In this document: piece after piece, positions 1-6,404 of the stretch
Layout of the letters: every line of letters starts with the position of its first letter
How positions within the stretch are numbered: position 1 is the first letter of the stretch
DNA from: Clostridia bacterium
Lineage (GTDB): Bacteria > Bacillota > Clostridia > Christensenellales > Aristaeellaceae
Assembly (NCBI GenBank): GCA_900769875.1
Contig: CAAGII010000087.1
Location: forward strand, 1-13,437
Direction of reading: 5' to 3'
DNA length: 13,437 bases
Translations under genes and position numbers: made by a program
The notes under the pieces: model-generated
Told to the model about the DNA's origin: nothing
Database searches by the model: none
The model's input: the letters and a program-made list of their open reading frames with translations, nothing else

Positions 1-1024
<1,024 letters not shown>

Positions 1025-1149
1025 CATCCTGTTTCTTTATCTTTTCCGGTCTCTCGACCGGCGCAAGACTACTCTCGGAATCTGCTGTCTCTTTTTGCGT
1101 TTCGGTTTCTGTATCGTTTTCAAGGTTCGGCGCCGGTTTCGCAATCGGC
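1025..1149 (-). promoter_or_regulatory. 16S rRNA leader with GNRA-capped hairpin
   Basis: This is the transcribed leader between the predicted rRNA start (about 1149) and the mature 16S end. It contains a perfect 6-bp stem CCGGTC/GACCGG closed by a GAGA (GNRA-type) tetraloop at 1046-1061. On the minus strand a CTTGAAAAC stretch in the upstream half resembles the TTGAAAAC element often seen in Bacillota rRNA leaders, which may act as a boxA-like antitermination or processing signal. The hairpin is directly visible; the antitermination or processing role is inference. Confidence 0.55.
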
Positions 1150-1155
1150 TTGTAC

Positions 1156-1184
1156 ATCATAGCACATTCATCCACATATGTCAA
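1156..1184 (-). promoter_or_regulatory. rRNA promoter (sigma-A type, consensus)
   Basis: On the minus strand the sequence reads TTGACA (1184-1179), a 17-bp spacer, then TATGAT (1161-1156), with TG one base before the -10 hexamer (extended -10, TGTGCTATGAT). The -35 hexamer is perfect and the -10 has one mismatch. Start of transcription is expected near 1149, about 125 nt upstream of mature 16S. Position and strength fit a ribosomal RNA promoter. Confidence 0.88.
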
Positions 1185-1230
1185 GCAGTTTTTGAAAATT
1201 ATTTTACGTTTTGTCATACTTTTGTAAAAT
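1185..1230 (-). promoter_or_regulatory. A/T-rich UP-like element, possible second rRNA promoter
   Basis: Immediately upstream of the rRNA -35 hexamer there is a strongly A/T-rich stretch in an otherwise GC-rich window, as expected for an UP element that contacts the RNA polymerase alpha subunits. On the minus strand it also contains TTTACA (1228-1223), a 16-bp spacer and TAAAAT (1206-1201), which could be a weaker tandem promoter. Sequence alone cannot separate the two readings. Confidence 0.5.
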
Positions 1231-1427
1231 GCAAACGATTCGTTATGTCATATCCGGAATGTTCGTCCCTTATCATCATCGAAGCGCTGTGTTCATATGA
1301 AACGTTCGTGTTTTGGCTGCGTTTGTACCACAGAAATGACAAAATCCTTACAGATTTCATGCCCCAACGGTCCTCCCAAAGGTCATCCCCGAAGAAATTT
1401 TGGTTCGCAGCGCATCATCATCACCGC
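1231..1427. other. Divergent intergenic region, no gene seen
   Basis: This lies between the rRNA promoter region and the promoter of the phage-type cassette. No credible gene was found: open frames here lack a ribosome binding site and read like random composition. The one small structure is a 10-bp perfect palindrome TTCATATGAA at 1292-1301, which could be an operator but matches no site I can name with confidence. Confidence 0.6.
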
Positions 1428-1456
1428 TTGACACGCATGGGAAGGTGTGCTATGAT
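1428..1456 (+). promoter_or_regulatory. Promoter of the packaging cassette
   Basis: TTGACA (1428-1433), exactly 17 bp, then TATGAT (1451-1456), with TG at 1448-1449 forming an extended -10. It is almost the same as the rRNA promoter on the other strand, so it should be strong when not repressed. Predicted transcription start is about 1463. The first gene starts at 1501, leaving a short leader that carries the LexA-type operator. Confidence 0.88.
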
Positions 1457-1467
1457 TCGCCTTGATA

Positions 1468-1481
1468 GGAACATATGTTCG
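1468..1481. promoter_or_regulatory. LexA (SOS) operator
   Basis: GGAACATATGTTCG contains the perfect 12-bp palindrome GAACATATGTTC (1469-1480). It matches the Gram-positive LexA/DinR consensus CGAACATATGTTCG at 13 of 14 positions. It begins 11 bp after the -10 hexamer, about +5 to +18 from the predicted start, where bound LexA would block initiation or escape. The sequence match is direct; control by LexA is inferred from the known Bacillus consensus. Confidence 0.82.
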
Positions 1482-1500
1482 CATTGAAAGGAGGATCGCT

Positions 1501-1854
1501 ATGTCAGACGTCGAGTTTCTCAGGAACTACCGCAATCAGGTCAAGGAGGTCGCCCTGCTGCGCGAACAGCTCGAGTATGTGCGCTACATTCCCGAGCACC
1601 GGCATCTGCTGGCGCAGCATACCGAGCAGCTGCGCGCGCTGCTGGAGCAGGCGGAGCAGCGTCGCGCAGCGGACGGCGAGCGCTTCGAGGCCATCCTCAG
1701 GCGCGCGCCCAACGCCCGCATCCGGCTCGTGCTGAACCAGTATTACGGCTGGGCGCTGACCGACGAGGCGGTGGCGGAGAGCATCGGGGCGAGCGTGCGC
1801 GCGGTGAACAACTGCCGCAACCGCTTTCTTCGCACGCTTGCAGACGCGCAGTAG
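1501..1854 (+). CDS. Small HTH protein, sigma-70 region 4-like, phage-type regulator
   Basis: This 117-residue protein has two visible parts. Residues about 5-65 are rich in Leu, Glu, Gln and Arg with heptad-like spacing and probably form a coiled coil. Residues about 68-113 resemble sigma-70 region 4 or ArpU-like phage regulators: an arginine-rich lead, a LNQYYGWALTDEAVAESIG first helix pair, then SVRAVNNCRNRFLRTL as recognition helix. Such proteins often precede terminase genes in Bacillota prophages, as late-gene activators or terminase partners. The start at 1501 is chosen because AAAGGAGG (1487-1494) sits 6 bp upstream; an earlier in-frame ATG at 1462 would fall at the transcription start, before the operator. 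It is the first gene of the SOS-box transcription unit, 29 bp before the next gene. It could supply the DNA-binding part missing from the short terminase small subunit, but that is inference. Confidence 0.8.
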   Translation: MSDVEFLRNYRNQVKEVALLREQLEYVRYIPEHRHLLAQHTEQLRALLEQAEQRRAADGERFEAILRRAPNARIRLVLNQYYGWALTDEAVAESIGASVRAVNNCRNRFLRTLADAQ

Positions 1855-1883
1855 CCATCCTCCGGAAGGAAAGGAGGGATCCA

Positions 1884-2177
1884 ATGCCAAGAAAAAAGCC
1901 CCCGCTCATTGCCGGCCGCGAGGAGGTACTACAGACCTTCACCAGCATCATGCGCGGGGAAATGACCGAGGCCAGCCTGCGCAGGAGCGGCGGCGAGGAG
2001 GAGCGCATCCTGACGCCGCCCAAGATCAGCGAGCGCTGCAAGGCAGCGGAGCTGCTGGGCAAGCAGTACGGTCTGTTCGACAGGAGGGAGGAGAGCCGGC
2101 CTGACGGCGAAGCCGTGGAAGCCGTGAAGGCGACGCTTGAAAGGATGCATGAGCAGCTATCGGACCGAAGCCCTTGA
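1884..2177 (+). CDS. Terminase small subunit (short, C-terminal domain only)
   Basis: The protein has 97 residues. Residues about 42-67 (ILTPPKISERCKAAELLGK, then QYGLFDRR) match the conserved end of the Terminase_2 small-subunit family, where a K(A/L)ELLGK-x-x-G-(L/M)F motif is typical. Residues 11-25 (GREEVLQTFTSIMRG) match the segment just before it. Family members usually have about 140-180 residues with an N-terminal helix-turn-helix that binds packaging (pac/cos) DNA; that part is absent here. In phages this subunit recognises DNA and recruits the large subunit. The start is well supported by GGAAAGGAGG a few bases upstream. The gene overlaps the large-subunit gene by 29 bp, suggesting translational coupling. 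Absence of the HTH could mean decay, or transfer of that role to the upstream HTH protein. Confidence 0.78.
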   Translation: MPRKKPPLIAGREEVLQTFTSIMRGEMTEASLRRSGGEEERILTPPKISERCKAAELLGKQYGLFDRREESRPDGEAVEAVKATLERMHEQLSDRSP

Positions 2178-3411
2178 GCTAATGCTGCGTCAACCCGCGC
2201 AGGTGGGGCGGTGGTGCGGCTTCACCCGACTGAGCGACGGGCTGCACAACGACTGGATGCGCCAGATGATCGGCGGCACGGGCGACCTGACCATCCTTGC
2301 GCACCGCGGCAGCTATAAGACCACATGCCTCACCATCGCCATCGCGGTGATCCTCTGCACGTCGCCCATGAGCACGGTGCTGTTCCTGCGCAAGACGGAC
2401 GATGACGTGTGCGAGGTGCTGCGGCAGGTCAAGGGGCTGCTCTCGCATGGCGTGATGCGCTATCTGACCTTACAGCTCTACGGCGCGCCGGTGCAGGTGA
2501 CGCGAAGCACCGCGAGCGAGCTGAGCACGGATTGCTACTGCTCGCCGCGCGGCGCGGTGCAGCTGCTGGGTCAGGGCATCGGCGGCAGCCTGACCGGCAA
2601 GCACGCGGATATCATCTTCACCGACGACATCGTGAATCTGTCCGACAGGCTGTCCCCTGCCGAACGGGAGCGGACGCGCAGCATCTATCAGGAGCTGCAG
2701 AACATCCGCAATCCCGGCGGACGCATCATCAACACGGGCACGCCGTGGCATCCCGAGGACGCCATCAGCCTGATGCCGCAGCCGCAGCGGTTCGACTGTT
2801 ACCGCACCGGGCTTCTCAGCGCCGAACAGCTCGATACGCTTCGCGCGTCCATGGCACCGAGCCTGTTCGCCGCCAATTACGAGCTGCGCCACATCGCGCA
2901 GGAGGGCGCGCTGCTAACCACGCCGCCGCGCTTTTGCGAGGATGAGACGATGCTTCGCGACGGGATCGCGCATGTGGACGCGGCCTACGGCGGCGAGGAC
3001 TACACCGCGCTGACCTGCGCAAGGATGCGCGGGGACAGCGTGTATCTCTACGGCAGGCTATGGCGGCGGCATGCGGATGATGTGCTGGACGACATCAGGG
3101 CGGAATGCGAGCGGTTGCTGACCGGGCCCATCCACTGCGAGGTGAACGGCGACAGGGGATACCTCGCGCGGGAGATGCGCGCGCGGGGGATGGAGGTGCG
3201 CACCTATTCCGAGAGCATGAGCAAGCCGGTGAAGATCGCCGCCTATCTGCGCAAATGGTGGCGGCAGGCATGGATTGTGCGGGGGACGGACGAGGAATAC
3301 CTGCGCCAGCTGATGGACTACTCGGATCACGCGGCGCATGACGACGCGCCCGACAGCGCGGCCTGCGCACTGCGCATACTTGACCGCGCGCGCCCAATAC
3401 GGCGCGAATGA
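2149..3411 (+). CDS. Phage terminase large subunit (packaging ATPase/nuclease)
   Basis: This 420-residue protein is a full-length TerL, the motor that pumps DNA into a procapsid through the portal and cuts it. The N-terminal ATPase has a Walker A-like AHRGSYKTT (51-59), a Walker B DIIFTDD (154-160) with its acidic pair, and the coupling-type TGTPWHPED region (196-204). The C-terminal RNase H-fold nuclease shows HVDAAYGGEDYTAL with catalytic Asp277, an acidic HCEVNGDRG segment (Glu331) and the closing HDDAPDS motif (397-403). All motifs expected for activity are present and the frame is unbroken. ATG at 2149 is preferred because AAAGG lies just upstream; a TTG four codons earlier (2137) is weaker. 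It overlaps the small-subunit gene by 29 bp and is followed 10 bp later by the portal gene. Confidence 0.95.
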   Translation: MSSYRTEALELMLRQPAQVGRWCGFTRLSDGLHNDWMRQMIGGTGDLTILAHRGSYKTTCLTIAIAVILCTSPMSTVLFLRKTDDDVCEVLRQVKGLLSHGVMRYLTLQLYGAPVQVTRSTASELSTDCYCSPRGAVQLLGQGIGGSLTGKHADIIFTDDIVNLSDRLSPAERERTRSIYQELQNIRNPGGRIINTGTPWHPEDAISLMPQPQRFDCYRTGLLSAEQLDTLRASMAPSLFAANYELRHIAQEGALLTTPPRFCEDETMLRDGIAHVDAAYGGEDYTALTCARMRGDSVYLYGRLWRRHADDVLDDIRAECERLLTGPIHCEVNGDRGYLAREMRARGMEVRTYSESMSKPVKIAAYLRKWWRQAWIVRGTDEEYLRQLMDYSDHAAHDDAPDSAACALRILDRARPIRRE

Positions 3412-3421
3412 CTGGAAGGAG

Positions 3422-4792
3422 ATGACCCATTTGTTTACCGAATACACCTGGCAGGACTACTGCGCGTCCACGGACAGGCAGCGCATGCTGCTTGATGCGG
3501 TGGAGCGCTACAAGCTGCACCCGGATTTCACCCATGCGCTGGAAGCGGACGCATACTTCCGCGGCGAGAACCCGGCTGTGGCGCGCAAGACGGTGCTGCG
3601 CGCGCAGAAGATCGAGGCGCGGGATGAGAGCGGGCGGCGCAGGGTGCGCACCCGCATGCAGGACGTGGTGGGCAACCGCATCGGCAGCGGCTTTCTGCGC
3701 CGCTTTGTGATCCAGCAGAACCAGTTTCTGCTGGGCAACGGCTGCATCCTTGCCGACGACGCGCTGAAAAAGCGCCTGGGCTGCGATTTTGACCGCGTGC
3801 TGCAGCAGGCCGGAGAGCGCGCGCTTGTGCACGGCGTGTGCTGGCTGTACTGGAACTGCGACCATGCCGAGGTGCTGGAAATCGCGAAGAACGCCATGAG
3901 CGGCTTCTTTCCGCTGCTGGACGAGCTGACGGGGCAGCCGATGGCGGGCGTGCAGTTCTGGCAGATTGCGCCGGAGCGTCCGCTGTACTTGCGCCTGTTC
4001 ACAAGCGATGGCGTGACGGTTTATCGCCGCAGCCGCGACTCGCTTGACGAGGTGCAGCCGCTGCGCGCGTACCGCGTGACCATCCGCAGCGACGCGCTGG
4101 GCGAGGAAATCATTGGCGAGGAGAACTACGCCGCGCTCCCGCTCGTGCCGCTGATGGCCAACGCCGAGCAGTCAAGCGAGCTGACGCCTTCCATCCGCGC
4201 GAAGATCGACGCGTATGACCGCATTCTTTCCGACTTTGCCGATAATCTTGACCGCGCCAACGACGTATACTGGGTACTGAACAACTTCGGCGGCACCACG
4301 GACGACATCGCCGTGATGCTGGAGGAGATCAACCGCATCAAGGCGGTCGCCAACATGTCCGACGGCAGCGGCGCCCCCTCCACCGCCGAGCCCCATACCA
4401 TCGAGGTGCCCTACACCGCGCGCAGGGCGGCGCTGGAGCTGCTGGAGCAGGCGCTCTACGCCGATTACATGGCGCTGGACATGCGCCAGCTCACCGGCGG
4501 AAGCCTGACCACCGTCGCCATCCGCGCCGCAACCGCCAATCTGCACCTCAAGGCCGACCGCTACGAATGGGAGGTGTTCCGCTGTGTTCGCGCGCTGCTG
4601 CGCCTGCTCGGCGTGGATACCGACGAAATTCGCTTCCAGCGCCAGGAAATCGCCAATGAAAGCGAAATCGTCCAGTGCATTGCCGCGATGCGCGGCGACA
4701 TCGACCGCCGTACCGCGCTGAAGCTCAACCCGTTCGTCCAGCCCGACGAGATCGAGGGCATCCTGCAGGCTCTGAGCGCTGAGGCAATGTGA
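3422..4792 (+). CDS. Phage portal protein, SPP1 Gp6-like
   Basis: This 456-residue protein resembles the SPP1-type portal family, the dodecameric ring at the capsid vertex that docks terminase. Matching features are the N-terminal YFRGENP segment and the RTRMQDVVGNRIGSGFLRRF region (start of the portal fold). A central stretch follows with IGEENYAALPLVPLMAN, then SIRAKIDAYDRILSDFADNLDR. The C-terminal MALDMRQLTGGSLTTVAIRAATANLHLKADRYE corresponds to the conserved G-x-(A/T)-x-x-A-(I/L)-(K/R)-x-x-x-x-x-L segment before the crown helices. Length is normal and the frame intact. ATG at 3422 abuts AAGGAG (3416-3421) with no spacer, so TTG at 3431, 9 bp away, may be the real start. The same frame is open from 3338, overlapping TerL, but that stretch does not look portal-like. 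No capsid, scaffold or protease gene follows. Confidence 0.9.
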   Translation: MTHLFTEYTWQDYCASTDRQRMLLDAVERYKLHPDFTHALEADAYFRGENPAVARKTVLRAQKIEARDESGRRRVRTRMQDVVGNRIGSGFLRRFVIQQNQFLLGNGCILADDALKKRLGCDFDRVLQQAGERALVHGVCWLYWNCDHAEVLEIAKNAMSGFFPLLDELTGQPMAGVQFWQIAPERPLYLRLFTSDGVTVYRRSRDSLDEVQPLRAYRVTIRSDALGEEIIGEENYAALPLVPLMANAEQSSELTPSIRAKIDAYDRILSDFADNLDRANDVYWVLNNFGGTTDDIAVMLEEINRIKAVANMSDGSGAPSTAEPHTIEVPYTARRAALELLEQALYADYMALDMRQLTGGSLTTVAIRAATANLHLKADRYEWEVFRCVRALLRLLGVDTDEIRFQRQEIANESEIVQCIAAMRGDIDRRTALKLNPFVQPDEIEGILQALSAEAM

Positions 4793-4824
4793 TCGGTTTT
4801 TGCCAAACCTTCACACGGTTTTCA

Positions 4825-4853
4825 TTGCGCGGAGAGAAAAACTGTGCTATCAT
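4825..4853 (+). promoter_or_regulatory. Promoter of the cytidylate-kinase-like gene
   Basis: TTGCGC (4825-4830), a 17-bp spacer and TATCAT (4848-4853), with TG at 4845-4846 (extended -10, TGTGCTATCAT). The -10 region is nearly the same as in the two other promoters of this window. Predicted start is near 4860, giving a leader of about 90 nt. It separates the kinase unit from the upstream packaging cassette. Confidence 0.75.
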
Positions 4854-4868
4854 ATCCTTACAGACAGG

Positions 4869-4924
4869 CCGGGCCGCCCGGGAGCGGTCCGGTAAGCAGA
4901 GCCTGCGCCGTTCGTTTCTGGCGC
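4869..4924 (+). promoter_or_regulatory. Structured 5' leader with two hairpins
   Basis: Within the predicted leader, CCGGGCCGC (4869-4877) can pair with GCGGTCCGG (4884-4892) through one G-U pair around a 6-nt loop. GCGCC (4905-4909) can pair with GGCGC (4920-4924). Neither stem is followed by a T tract, so these are not clear terminators. The segment ends 16 bp before the AGGAGG ribosome binding site. A regulatory role is possible but unproven; no known riboswitch class is recognised. Confidence 0.4.
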
Positions 4925-4950
4925 GGGACAGCACCGCATAAGGAGGTATC

Positions 4951-5598
4951 ATGATGGCAAGAGTATCATCGGTGATTACCATTGGCAGGCAGTATGCATC
5001 CGGCGGCCGCCATGTGGGCGAGCTGCTTGCCAAACGGCTGGACATCCCGTTTTACGACAAGGCGATTCTCTCCGAGGCAGCCAGGGACAGCGGCATCTGC
5101 GAGGAGCTGTTTGAGCAGCACGACGAGAAGCCGACGCGCTCACTGCTCTTCTCCATGATGACGGGCGGCTCGCAGATGGTGGGCGACGCGGGCGCGTACA
5201 TGGGCATGCCGCTCAACCACAAAATTTTCCTTGCGCAGTTTGACGCCATCCGCCGCGTCGCCCAGCAGGGTCCATGCGTGATTGTGGGCCGCTGTGCCGA
5301 CTATGTGCTGCGCGACCAGCGCAACGCCGTCAGCGTCTTTATCAAGGCGGATCTCGCCAGCCGCGTCGTGCGCGCCATCGAGCGCGGCGTGGATCCGACG
5401 AAGGCGGAGGACGTCGTGCGCAGACAGGACAAGCAGCGCGCCAGCTACTACAACTACTACGCCACCGCCACATGGGGCGACGTAAACAACTACGACCTGT
5501 GCGTCGATACCGGCAAGCTGGGCATCGACGGCACGGTGGATCTGCTTGAGCAGTATGTGCTGATGCGCGAGGAGGCGCTGCGCTCCGGCAGGGTATAA
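4951..5598 (+). CDS. Cytidylate kinase-like family protein
   Basis: The 215-residue protein fits the cytidylate-kinase-like P-loop family (Pfam Cytidylate_kin2 type). Residues 9-22 read ITIGRQYASGGRHV, the family's glycine-rich phosphate-binding loop (usual form IxREYGSGGR). Residues about 111-124 (CVIVGRCADYVLRD) follow the conserved core strand. Residues about 150-180 carry RGVDPTKAEDVVRRQDKQ and RASYYNYY, the LID-like region with the typical DKxRxxYYxxY motif, then WGDVNNYDLCVDTGKLGI. Canonical Cmk phosphorylates CMP/dCMP, but the substrate of this subfamily is mostly untested. AGGAGG at 4941-4946 lies 4 bp from ATG 4951 and 7 bp from a second ATG at 4954, which may be the better start. 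It has its own promoter and is followed 20 bp later by a lipoprotein-like gene, probably co-transcribed. Confidence 0.9.
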   Translation: MMARVSSVITIGRQYASGGRHVGELLAKRLDIPFYDKAILSEAARDSGICEELFEQHDEKPTRSLLFSMMTGGSQMVGDAGAYMGMPLNHKIFLAQFDAIRRVAQQGPCVIVGRCADYVLRDQRNAVSVFIKADLASRVVRAIERGVDPTKAEDVVRRQDKQRASYYNYYATATWGDVNNYDLCVDTGKLGIDGTVDLLEQYVLMREEALRSGRV

Positions 5599-5618
5599 CG
5601 AGGCTTTGAGGTGACTCG

Positions 5619-6350
5619 ATGATGAAAAGAGGCTGGCTGCAAAGGATGACGGCCGCGATGCTGTGCGCCATGCTGTGCGCGTGCTCGGCGGAGGCGGAGC
5701 TTGCTCTGCCGGACTCGCTTCTGGGGCGGGACGCGCTGGGCGGATACCTGACGCGCGTGAACGACTATCTCTCAGCGGCGCATGAGCGGACGGTGAATTC
5801 GGTCTTTCTCTGCGGGCTGGATGTGGCCAGCGTCGGCGTGACGGACGAGGACGGCGCGGAGATCCCCGAGGGCGTGGAAATGACCTTCATCACAGGCGCG
5901 TCCGGCCCGCAGACGCTGGAGCTGCGCGCTTCCTCCCCTTCCCGCTTCCTGCCGGTCGCAGCTGCCTGCATCGCCGCCGCGTCGCAGGAGGAGATGAGCT
6001 GGGAGGACGCGCTCGCAGCCGTTCAGCCCCATGTCCGTCAGGCGGAGGAAGCGCCGTCGCGTTCGTTTGAGGACGGTGTCATCCCGGATCAGGGCACGGA
6101 GGCGCGCACCTACTTCGCCTACTACCCCAACCAGTATCAGGACGGTGAAAGCTGGCTGCAGATGACGCTCGTTTTCCCGCTGGATGGGTTTGACGGCGGC
6201 GTCATGGTCACGCCCAGACCCACGCCCAAGCCGGAGTTTACCGGCGAGTTCGAGGGCATCGACGTCAAGGACAGCTACAACCACTTTGAAGTCTTCGTAT
6301 CCCCCACCCCCGAGCCGGATTCGCCCGCCGGGCAGCAGGGAAACAGGTGA
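5619..6350 (+). CDS. Putative lipoprotein of unknown function
   Basis: The 243-residue product starts with a charged tail (MMKRGWLQR) and a hydrophobic stretch ending in MLCAC. This could be a lipobox with the acylated cysteine at residue 22, although Cys at the -2 position is unusual; a plain signal peptide cut near AEA is the alternative. The mature part has no family I recognise. Visible features are an acidic, Ala-rich middle, an aromatic AYYPNQYQDGESWLQMTLVF stretch around 168-187, and two proline/threonine linker-like segments (TPRPTPKPE and SPTPEPDSP) near the C-terminus. Such linkers suggest a location outside the membrane. GAGGT (5608-5612) lies 6 bp before the ATG. It sits 20 bp after the kinase-like gene and ends 12 bp before the bidirectional terminator, so the two form one unit. 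Confidence 0.72.
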   Translation: MMKRGWLQRMTAAMLCAMLCACSAEAELALPDSLLGRDALGGYLTRVNDYLSAAHERTVNSVFLCGLDVASVGVTDEDGAEIPEGVEMTFITGASGPQTLELRASSPSRFLPVAAACIAAASQEEMSWEDALAAVQPHVRQAEEAPSRSFEDGVIPDQGTEARTYFAYYPNQYQDGESWLQMTLVFPLDGFDGGVMVTPRPTPKPEFTGEFEGIDVKDSYNHFEVFVSPTPEPDSPAGQQGNR

Positions 6351-6362
6351 GAAGAAAAAACC

Positions 6363-6388
6363 GGAGAGCCGCGGCTTCGCGGCTCTCC
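6363..6388. terminator. Bidirectional intrinsic terminator
   Basis: A perfect 11-bp stem GGAGAGCCGCG/CGCGGCTCTCC (6363-6373 and 6378-6388) encloses a 4-nt loop. On the plus strand it is followed by TTTTG. On the minus strand it is followed by GGTTTTTTC, the stronger T tract. It lies between the converging lipoprotein gene and the solute-binding protein gene and should stop transcription from both sides. Confidence 0.92.
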
Positions 6389-6404
6389 TTTTGTATGCTC
6401 CGGT

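Noticed and set aside
1292..1301. TTCATATGAA palindrome as a second LexA site
   Set aside because: The half-sites have the wrong order for GAAC-n4-GTTC, and the site is not near a -10 region of either promoter.
1095..1487. A 130-residue frame across the divergent intergenic region
   Set aside because: It runs through the rRNA promoter on the opposite strand and through the cassette promoter and operator, lacks a ribosome binding site, and has no recognisable sequence.
3338..3421. Portal gene starting at 3338 inside the terminase gene
   Set aside because: The extra N-terminal residues are an out-of-frame reading of the TerL end, do not look portal-like, and a ribosome binding site appears only near 3416.
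4793..4824. GGTTT/AAACC hairpin as a terminator after the portal gene
   Set aside because: The stem is only 5 bp and A/T-rich, with no continuous T run behind it, so it is too weak to call.
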